Source of the DNA: Cavia porcellus
Taxonomy: Eukaryota > Chordata > Mammalia > Rodentia > Caviidae
DNA: 64,000 bases
Direction of reading: 5' to 3'
Assembly: GCF_034190915.1 (NCBI RefSeq)
Contig: NW_026947507.1
Coordinates: 36,481,501-36,545,500 of the forward strand
Below are positions 56,856 through 64,000 of the stretch, one piece after another. The translations under genes were made by a program, and so were the position numbers. The stretch's first letter is position 1. Every line of letters begins with the position of its first letter. The notes under the pieces are model-generated. The model saw only the letters and a list, made by a program, of their open reading frames with translations. It had not been told where the DNA came from and did not search any database.

Positions 56856-58395
56856 TTTCTCAGGCTCTGCCTCACTTCTTCCCTGTCTGCCTTTGGCCTC
56901 TTCTCAGAGGCTGGTGGAGGCTTGCTCACTTCTGGGGTCTTTTCTGTGCTGCTTTTCCACTGTGAATGGCCTGTTCTGTTGTCTTTCACATGTTTGTTTT
57001 GTCCCCCTTCCATTTTTCTTGTTTTTTCTTCTCTGCATGTTTGTGCCTGACCCCAAATGGGTGCGCCCTGTGGGCAGGTGGAAGCCCAAGCACTAAGAGA
57101 TGAGCTGGGCTGTGGTGGGTCCATTCGGGGCTTCTGTCCCAGGGGAGTGCCATTAAACGTGGCTGCTGCTGATCCTCCCTGAGGACAGAGACATCCTGTA
57201 CTGCGGTGCAGAGATACCCACGGTCCTTTTCTTTTTCTTAAGAGATTGGCACATTTTGGCTCAGGTGATATAGACATTACCACCTGCCTCAGTCCTGGTT
57301 TAAAAAGAGGATGGGGGTGCAGAATCCATCCCAAACTCCCCTGTAAGTCTGTGACACCAGTATTTAGCAAGCTGATGTGAGTGGGCTCATGAAGGAGTGA
57401 CCCTTGTCATGATGTCACCTGTCATGGGCTGGCATCTCACAGCAGCTCTCCAGGGATTGTCACAGGTGGGAACCACACACCCTGAGGTTAATGAACCACT
57501 TCACCTTGGGCTGGTTTTAGAGCCTGTTCCATGGACCCCACTGCCCCTGCCCTGCCCATCTCTGTGCCTGCCTCTCTCCCTTGATCACCCCCCTCCTCAT
57601 AGGAACTGTGGTAAATCTCACATGGCTGAGGGTGGATGGAGGATGTTATTGAAAAATATGGGGACTACAAGGGACCTGGATGGTCCTTTAATGGCTTGCC
57701 AAAGCAATACTTAGAATCATCTGATGAATTTAAGAAAGAAAAGGTTTTGAATCCATGTGTGTTGAAGTGGTGCCCACAGATGGGTTTTTCTAACATTACG
57801 TGGGTGGTTGTGATCATCAGCTGCTGCTCTGGTCCTTCCCCTTTATTCTCCTGCTCAGAACCCTGAGGACCAGAGAGGTGAGATGCCATTGCCTTCCCAA
57901 GTCAGTGGTGGATACAGAGGGTAGACCCTGAGCAGCTAGTTCTGGAGCCTCTGTGTTTCCTGCAGCCCTGCCTACTCTGAGCGCTTTGGCGTCTGCCCAC
58001 CAGGACCCAAGGAAGGCTGAAGCCATTGGCCAGTTGTGCACACACTGGCAGTTCCCAGCTGGAGTCCCCAGAGAGGGAAGGGCGCTGCCTGAGCCAGGCT
58101 TCATCCCTAAGGAGATGCTCTGTGGCAGCTCTTCTCCTAAGGATGGGGAACTTTTCCCTGACCAGGACCTGGCTGGGGCCAACCCTCTTCTGCAGGCCCT
58201 GGTGGGCCCCAGGGACAAGCTGCTGCCTCTGCCCTGCTTATGACTCAGCAGGCCACCTCCTGCCTAGATTGATAGGGAGAGATCTAGAGTAAAGGTGATA
58301 ACCAGGGCTCATGTGTGGACTGTATGTTTAATTAGCAAAGGTGGCTAAGAGACATGGTGCCCCATCTCAGCATTCGGCTTCCTGAGCTGCCATGG
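56856..58395. other. Intron 1, nothing recognised
   Basis: No exon or repeat is identified. Frames up to 179 codons lack domains. Confidence 0.4.
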
Positions 58396-58545
58396 TTTGT
58401 TCACCCATTCAACAAATGTTTATTGGTCCTAGGATTAGTACATTGTGCTTGGCATTGGGGACAGAAACAGCCCTCACTGCTGTGAATGGGACAGAAACCA
58501 CCCCCACTTTTGTGGGGCTCATCCCACTAGAAAGTCATACACAGA
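58396..58545 (+). repeat. L2-like fragment
   Basis: 'cattcaacaaatgtttattg', 'tgtgcttggcattggggac' and 'cttttgtggggctcatccc' match the L2-type 3' segment. Confidence 0.6.
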
Positions 58546-59734
58546 GCCTCAGCAGCCTCCGCGTGAGTCACCTGCATGTAACCCCTGGATAGCTCCTTTA
58601 TTATTACCATGATGCGATAGAAGTGGGTGGTAATGTGCTCAGCTGTTCTCTTGAGCTGAGAGAGATTAATGTGCCTGAAGTCACACCGTGAGCGATGAGA
58701 TCTGAAGTCATTGCAGTTCTCTCTGACGCCATAGCGTGGATTCTTGACCACGCATGGAATTGTACCACATGCTGCCTTATGCTTTGTTTTTGATGGAAGA
58801 CAAAGCAGGGTGAAATATGAGACCTCATTTGTTCTAAACTTTTATTTCAAGTCATCTCTTAGAAGTGGCCTTCTGCCACCTGCAGGGGGCGCTCTGCATT
58901 TCCACTTCCCAGCAGGTAAATGGAGGTGTGGCTGGAATTCAGCTGCACTTGTGATCAGTGTAATGGTGTCTCTTTTGCTTGGTCGTGTTTGCTTATAATG
59001 CATTTTCTAGGTAAGCCACCTCAAGTCCTTTTGGGAAGAGTTAGAGTAGAAATCATGTCAAACAACCCGAAGGTTCAGGGAAACTGACCTGTCTGTACCC
59101 AAGGTGCACCTCCAGCCCCCTTGGCTCCAGTGGTTGTGTCTGGCTGGGCTGGAACTGTTTTCACCATACTGCAGTGGGAGAAAGGGAAAGTAGTGAGCTC
59201 TTGATAAGCCAAAGTCGATCTTAAAGCACAGTCTTACAATCACGACCTTCCTTACACTTTAAGAAAAGCATTACACATGTTCTTTTTGAGGAAATGATGA
59301 TCAGAAGACAGGGCAGTGGATTGTTGCTTATGTTGTTGTTTTTATGCCCTTCTTCTGCAAAGTAAAAGTTGCAAGAGAGCACCCATCTTCTTTGTGGTTT
59401 TTAGTAACTGGTGAAACGTGACAGTGACCACTAATTTAGGTCACTGGTTTTCATGTTGTTCCTCAAGCCCCTGGGTTCCTGGGGAGGGGTGTATGTGTGT
59501 CTGTTTTGAGGAGTCACCCTTTGGCCTAGAGACCTTTACCCCATTTTCAATCAGAGAAATCTTCCTTCCTTTATACATGTGTTAGGATTTCTGCATGGTT
59601 TTGTTTGGAAGTAAAAGGATGCTCCTGCCAATGATTGGGCTGGAGGCTCCGGGAGGGGGTGCAGGGGGAAAAGAGGGGGCTCCCTTGTTGGGATCTAGCC
59701 AACGTGGGTGTTTGCTCTATCCACCTGTCAGTCA

Positions 59735-60185
59735 GGGTTTCCCAGGGAAACAGAGCTAACCAGGTGTGGAGGGAGAGATCACATAAATCTCTCTCTTTCC
59801 TGTGCAGGGAGATTTATTTTAAGGAATTGGCACACACCACTGAAAGGGCTGGCAAGTCTAAAGTCTTCAGGGGGGGCTGGCAGGCCAGAGGGCCGGCAAA
59901 GCAGGAAATTGCTGAGGTTGCAACTCAGGGCAAGGGCAATGTAGAGCATAATTTCTTCTGTGGGACACTTCAGGATTTTTATCTTAAGAGATAAAAAGAT
60001 CATAAACTTATCTGACTGATTAGTTTTACCCACATGATGGCATATAATTTGCTTTACTCAAAGTGAACTGATTTCAGTGTGAATCTTATCTAAAAAACAC
60101 CTTTATAGACTCCTCTGGATTGATGTGTGATCGAGTATCTGGGTGGCACGGCCTAGCCAGGTTGAAACATGAAGGAATCCCCCTG
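59735..60185 (+). mobile_element. Old mammalian interspersed repeat (family name uncertain)
   Basis: I recognise the ordered blocks of a widespread mammalian repeat: 'cagggtttcccagggaaac', 'ggagatttattttaaggaat', 'ttttacccacatgatggca', 'tttgctttactcaaagtgaa', 'tctgggtggcacggcctagc'. I cannot say with confidence whether it is an L1 3' end or an LTR. It contains the GATA cluster listed next. Confidence 0.6.
59979..60091. promoter_or_regulatory. Cluster of four AGATAA/TTATCT motifs
   Basis: Motifs lie at 59979-59984 (-), 59989-59994 (+), 60008-60013 (-) and 60086-60091 (-). The first two are inverted and 4 bp apart (TTATCTTAAGAGATAA). They lie in a transposable-element copy 2.2 kb before exon 2. 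By chance about 0.1 such motif is expected in 113 bp at equal base frequencies, though local AT content raises that. Confidence 0.35.
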
Positions 60186-60301
60186 CCTGCTCAAGTGTCT
60201 TTCATGCCTGAGTACTGTGAGAGGGTAACAGAGATCTTAACTTAGGTCCCTGCCTCAAGTAACAAGACTGTGTACAGGAAGACATTAAGAACAAGACCTT
60301 T

Positions 60302-60424
60302 TAAGGCCCATGTAGTGGCATGTTTCTATAATCCTAGCACTTGGGAGACTGAAGCAAGAAGATCACTGAGAATTCCAGGCCAGTCTTAGCTACCTGGAGA
60401 GACACTGTCTGAAACAACAAGACC
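60302..60424 (+). repeat. B1 SINE
   Basis: 'aaggcccatgtagtggcatg', 'agcacttgggagactgaagc' and 'gccagtcttagctacctgga'. Confidence 0.85.
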
Positions 60425-60618
60425 TTTCTGTTCTTTTATACTCTCATATTTAGATATTAACTTGTAAAAACAAAATGTCAAAAATATTTAGAGGTGATGC
60501 ATAGCTAAGGGCCAAAGGATTTGGGAAGTTTCCTAGCAGGGCTTGAAACAGGAGCTTTTGGAATACAGACGGCTCTGATTTGTGAGGCTGCAAAAGACTT
60601 GCTTCTACATCAGCAGGT

Positions 60619-60684
60619 GCAACCAGCCTTACATTGAAGATACTTGAAAAAATAATTGGTGTGTGTACCAAGTATATACAAATT
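60619..60684 (+). repeat. Duplicated 66-bp segment, copy A
   Basis: It matches 61016-61081 with only a few differences. It contains ATAATTGGTGTGTGTACCAA, the core of the downstream 38-bp tandem array. Confidence 0.9.
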
Positions 60685-60810
60685 TTTATGTCTTGTCTTT
60701 GTCTAAATAATACAGTATAATAGCTGTTTACATAGCATTTTCATTGTGTTAGGTATTGTAAGTGATCTTGAGATTATTTAAAGGAGTGGGCTCTGACTTA
60801 ACTACTTTTC

Positions 60811-61355
60811 TTTTGTTGATGAGACAAAGTATACCCCCCTCCCAAAGTAAAAGAGAGAATGGTTTATTTAGCTCACTGTTTGTAGAGGTTTCAGCCCATA
60901 ATCAGCTAGTTCCAAGGCAGAGTGGCTTGGCAGAGGAGCCATGGAGAACCAATTCATGGCAAGCAGAAGACAAGCAAGCAAGGGGGAAGACAAACCTCTT
61001 TCTGTCCCTTATGTTGCAACTAGCCTTACACTGAAGATACTTGAAAAAATAATTGGTGTGTGTACCAAGTATATACAAATTGTTGTATAATTGGTGTGTG
61101 TACCAAGTATATACAAATTGTTGTATAATTGGTGTCTGTACCAAGTATATACAAATATGTTGTTACCAGGCTATTAGGATTAGGACGATGTCAAACCAAT
61201 CAGCAGGCTGATTTCATAATCACCCACCCTTCATCCTGGCACCCTTAATCCTAGCATTGCAGCATGAATCAATCATGAATCAGTCACCTCTGAAAAAGTC
61301 CCACCTATGACTGCATGAGGCTTCGGGAGGACATCTAGACATAAGCCACAACAGT
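60811..61355 (-). mobile_element. MaLR-type LTR (reverse), interrupted by a tandem array
   Basis: Left part: 'gttgatgagacaaagtatac', 'ggtttatttagctcactgt', 'gccataatcagctagttcc'-like blocks. Right part: 'cacctatgactgcatgaggc', 'acatctagacataagcca'. About 150 bp at 61015-61163 do not belong to the LTR. Confidence 0.55.
61049..61163 (+). repeat. 38-bp minisatellite, three units
   Basis: ATAATTGGTGTGTGTACCAA plus an 18-bp remainder repeats at 61049, 61087 and 61125. The third unit carries one C and one extra AT. The array extends the second copy of the 66-bp duplication. Confidence 0.95.
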
Positions 61356-61599
61356 CTCCATCGTTTTTGGCACCAGGAGCCAGTTTCATGGAAAAAAAAA
61401 AAAAAAAAAAAGACATTCATTTTCCTGTGGATCAGGAGAGGAGAAGGTTACTTTTTCTTTGTAGGTTCCTTTTTTAAATTAGTATATGTTCTGTGATATG
61501 CCATAATTACATTCCCTAGTGCTAGCATCACTGCCTTTGCTCCACCTCAGTAGGTTCTCAAAAGGAGCAAACCTAGAAGTTGTGTACGCATGGGAGAAT

Positions 61600-61709
61600 G
61601 TTTTTTTTTTTTTTTTTTTTTTTTGGTCTTTTTCCTTTTTATCGGTACTGGGGATCCAGCTCACTTGCAAGCAGGCGCTTATGCCCCTGAGCTAAATCCC
61701 CAGTCCCCA
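61600..61709 (-). repeat. Young ID SINE (reverse) with target-site duplication
   Basis: A run of about 24 T, TTTTTATCGGTACTGGGGAT, 'acttgcaagcaggcgcttat' and 'ctgagctaaatccccagtcc'. It is flanked by CATGGGAGAAT (61589-61599 and 61710-61720). As in the 35.6-kb copy, bases after GCAAG in the variable-arm region are missing. Confidence 0.92.
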
Positions 61710-62306
61710 CATGGGAGAATCTAATGTGGCCGCTGATCTGATAGTAGGGGGAGCTCAGGCAGCAAGGTGAGTGATGAGGAGCAGATGTAAGTACAGACAG
61801 AGCCTCCCTGACTTTCTTGCTTGCTCCTGCTGTGTGACCCAGGAGCAGGGATGGGGATGTCAGTGACTCTTAAATATGAAAGGTTGTACATAAGCTGGAG
61901 GCATATACTATGCCATTGTAGATGAAGGCTTTTCGGTATGCCAGTGCTCCTGGGACCAGTCCCTTGCAGACACTGAGGAGTAACTGCACCTCTTTACCCA
62001 GAACCCTGAGTTTACTGTTTTCACATGCATTGTTTCCTTGCTGCTTGCAACAAACATGTTCTGTAATCAAAGGACCCCAGACTCAGCAAGGCTGAGGGAT
62101 TCATTAAGACTTAGCATGCTGATAGCAGGGCACTGTGGGGGTCTTGTTCCTCCGTCTTGCTCCCCGAATCCTTGTTCTTCCCCGTTACTGGGCAGCATGA
62201 AACCTGTGTGCACATGGGCAGGGGAGCATGCTGGGAAGGAGAGAAGAACTGTGTTTTCTTGACCAAGCTTCCGTCCTCACTTTCTCGTTTTCTCACTGTC
62301 CCACAG

Positions 62307-62535
62307 ACCCGGATGCAGAGTTTGAGTCCAGATCCCAAAGCCCGGTACACAAGCATCTATGGAGCCCTCAAGAAAATCATGCGGACTGAAGGCTTCTGGA
62401 GGCCGCTGCGGGGTCTCAACGTGATGATCATGGGGGCGGGCCCGGCCCACGCCATGTATTTTGCCTGCTATGAAAACATGAAAAGGACTTTAAATGACGT
62501 TTTCCACCACCAAGGAAACAGCCACCTAGCCAATG
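62307..62535 (+). CDS. SLC25A37: SLC25A37 (mitoferrin-1), coding exon 2
   Basis: The exon follows a pyrimidine-rich tract and CCCACAG acceptor. It continues exon 1 in frame as T72-N147 plus the first base of codon 148. It completes carrier repeat 1: the TRMQ that follows PxDxxK, the matrix loop, the EGFWRPLRG motif (99-107) and transmembrane helix 2 (about 108-133) with the [10 protein letters not shown] block. His119 in that block aligns with a second histidine implicated in iron transport in yeast Mrs3. The likely donor is AATG|GTATTT, phase 1, which agrees with the known continuation N-G-I-A-G-S in human mitoferrin-1. This donor is weak because +4 to +6 are TTT rather than AGT. The remaining exons, which encode carrier repeats 2 and 3, are absent, so the gene is truncated by the window edge. 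Full-length human mitoferrin-1 is about 338 residues. Confidence 0.97.
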
Positions 62536-62564
62536 GTATTTTGAAAGCATTTGTCTGGAGTTAG
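62536..62564 (+). CDS. SLC25A37: Possible read-through tail of a short SLC25A37 isoform
   Basis: If the exon 2 donor is not used, the frame stays open for eight more residues after Gly148 (ILKAFVWS) and ends at a TAG at 62562-62564. The predicted protein has 156 residues and contains only carrier repeat 1. A consensus AATAAA lies 74 nt after the stop, which fits a transcript ended by polyadenylation inside intron 2. Such a product lacks two of the three repeats needed for a carrier barrel, so it would not be expected to transport iron. Short human SLC25A37 transcripts may exist, but I cannot confirm this from the sequence. Confidence 0.5.
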
Positions 62565-62637
62565 AAAGTTCTCTTCGACATCCCCCCCGGGCCTCTTCCC
62601 GTGACCCAGCAGCCTTCGTCTTCGGCAGCTTGCTCAC

Positions 62638-62643
62638 AATAAA
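62638..62643 (+). terminator. AATAAA polyadenylation signal within intron 2
   Basis: This is a canonical AATAAA hexamer. It is followed 6-22 nt later by a G/U-rich stretch (TTGGGGTCGTGCGTGC, about 62650-62665) that could act as the downstream element. Predicted cleavage is at about 62653-62673. Together with the in-frame stop at 62562 it would end a short SLC25A37 mRNA. An A-rich run at about 62900-62920 nearby could cause internal priming in cDNA libraries, so oligo-dT evidence here needs care. Confidence 0.5.
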
Positions 62644-62675
62644 GGAACTTTGGGGTCGTGCGTGCACACCCACTC

Positions 62676-62715
62676 AGACACACGCGCTCATGCGCGCACA
62701 CATGCACACACACGC
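62676..62715. repeat. CA-rich microsatellite
   Basis: Interrupted CACACA and GCGCACACATG repeats shortly after the AATAAA signal. Confidence 0.75.
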
Positions 62716-64000
62716 TTTCCAGTCCCCTGCCTGCGCTCTCCCAGCCCAGGGGACTTCGGTTGCAGAGGTGTTTCATTTCTCCCTGTTGTGGGCTTCTTTG
62801 ATTGTTATTTTTTTCTAAAAAAAAAAAAATTCAAAAATCAATAATGATCAGTTCTAGGACACATCCCGAATAGAAACAAAACTTTTGAATGCTGGATTCA
62901 AAAAAAAAAAAAAAAAAAAAAGTGTTATCTGGACAGCTTCTTTGAGACTATTTAAAAACTGGTACAACAGGTCTCTACAACGCCAAGATCTAACTAAACT
63001 TTAAAAGGTCAAGAAGTTTTATGGCTGACCGAGGACTTGCGCCACTGCGGAAGGCCTTTCCCACTTTCAGCTTCAGGAGAATTGGGGGTTTGCCCCCCAT
63101 CCTCTTCCGTGTGTCTGCACCGAGGGCTACATTAGCTTTGTGTGGTTGATGTGAGGGAGAGAGGTGGTGGGGGGCTGCGTGTTGGGGGGAAGCTCTTACA
63201 TAAGGCTCAGGGTACTGGGCCAGGGTGGGTATCCTCTGTTGCTGTCTCCTGGGGTTGGTTTTAATTGTGTTTTGTTGGGCATTAGAATGGGAATATGGAT
63301 AGCAATATAAAGCATACTGATTTTGACCAAATGCGTTTTTCAGCAGTGGAGAGCTAGACGTGACCAGCAGCCCCCTGCTCCCCTTTTGGTAGTATTCACA
63401 GGGCCGTAAAGTATCCCTCTGTCAGCAGCTTTAGTGACAGGTGCGCCTGGCTGCTTTGCAGGTGTTTCTCTGGCCACCTGCTGCGTTTATTGAGAAGGTC
63501 ACTAAGAGCCATGCCCAGAGGTTCCCCCGAGCCCGTGACATCGGGGCTCTCCTTTTGCGCAGGCTGCCTTAGGTAGTGCTGTAGCTCCTTGCCACACTGG
63601 TTTATGCCCAGGTTGGCCCAGTGCTGTCCGGCAGCATTGTGGCATGGGCTGTGGTTGCCCTTTGACCTTCCTGGGAATAATTATTACAGTACAATTCTGG
63701 GACCTTTGTGGGATTAATTATTACAATATAATTACAAGAGCTATTATGTGCATTTCTGAAGGGTTAACTGTTCCATTCCTCATCCCTCCCACGTTCCCAC
63801 CTTCCCAGGTTAATTTTAGTCACCAGGCAGTGTCACCCCAAATGCGAAACTAAAAGCAAGATTCCAGGCCTGATTCAGGCTTTCACAATGCCTGGTTCTT
63901 GAAGCCAGCCTTGAGAAAAGCCTTCGAGGGGCCACCAGCCTTGAGACCAATCCGGGCTTCCCCATCACCCTGAAAATCTGCCAGATGCCAAGATTCCTGT

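Larger units (their letters stand above)
31255..62306 (+). other. SLC25A37: SLC25A37 intron 1 (about 31 kb)
   Basis: The intron is bounded by a GTGAGG donor and a polypyrimidine-CCCACAG acceptor, and splicing restores the PxDxxK-TRMQ carrier signature without a frame shift. A long first intron is usual for this gene in mammals, and erythroid enhancers are known in and around the locus in human and mouse. It contains no coding sequence I recognise. Its recognisable content is transposable-element fragments, microsatellites and GATA-motif groups, listed separately. Confidence 0.93.
62565..64000 (+). other. SLC25A37: Start of intron 2, or 3' UTR of the short isoform
   Basis: No further mitoferrin coding sequence is visible before the window ends. 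The stretch begins with the AATAAA signal, a (CA)-rich run at about 62676-62715 and A-tracts at about 62818-62830 and 62900-62920. The rest is unique-looking sequence with no recognisable SINE. The next exon, which should begin with the IAGSMA block of carrier repeat 2, must lie to the right. Confidence 0.8.

Noticed and set aside
60619..61163. CRISPR-like direct repeats
   Set aside because: The units are contiguous, without unique spacers, and this is mammalian DNA; it is a minisatellite.
62536..64000. Exon 3 of SLC25A37
   Set aside because: I looked for the start of carrier repeat 2 in all forward frames and found none before the window end.

Overview
The window is mammalian nuclear DNA. 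It is rich in introns and SINEs and has no bacterial-style gene packing. The only gene I can support is SLC25A37 (mitoferrin-1, the mitochondrial iron importer of developing red cells), on the + strand. Exon 1 lies in a CpG-island promoter at about 30.8-31.8 kb. Exon 2 lies at 62.3-62.5 kb. Intron 1 between them is about 31 kb. The remaining exons are not in the window, so the gene is cut off at the right edge.

The source looks like a rodent. It carries B1 (7SL-derived) SINEs with the internal duplication typical of rodents, tRNA-derived ID-type SINEs, and composite SINEs in which a B1 unit is followed by an ID-like unit (B1-dID type). The young ID copies begin near GGGGCTGGGGATTTAGCTCAG, lack mouse/rat diagnostic features, and carry a GGTACCGAT 3' end. 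I tentatively read this as a non-murid rodent, perhaps Castorimorpha (beaver or kangaroo-rat relatives). That is inference only.

Layout: 1-30.8 kb is intergenic DNA upstream of the gene. It holds MaLR-type LTR fragments, two mariner relics (one with its two halves in opposite orientation), a diverged tandem repeat of about 145-150 bp at 9.85-10.2 kb, an L1 3' end, MIRs, SINEs and microsatellites. 30.8-31.8 kb is the CpG island with a consensus CRE, two oppositely oriented CCAAT boxes, a possible short upstream ORF, and coding exon 1. 31.3-62.3 kb is intron 1 with L1, MIR, L2, B1, ID and LTR fragments, a 140-bp direct duplication, and several GATA-motif arrangements that could be erythroid enhancer elements. 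62.3-62.6 kb is exon 2 with a weak 5' splice site. Reading through that site gives eight more residues, a stop, and then an AATAAA signal, which together predict a short transcript. 62.6-64 kb is intron 2, or the 3' UTR of that short form.

The strongest candidate for something unusual is the predicted intronic-polyadenylation isoform of mitoferrin-1, about 156 residues with only the first of three carrier repeats. Next come the GATA-motif clusters, one of which sits inside a transposable-element copy. I found no undescribed multi-gene system. All other long ORFs look like chance reading frames.
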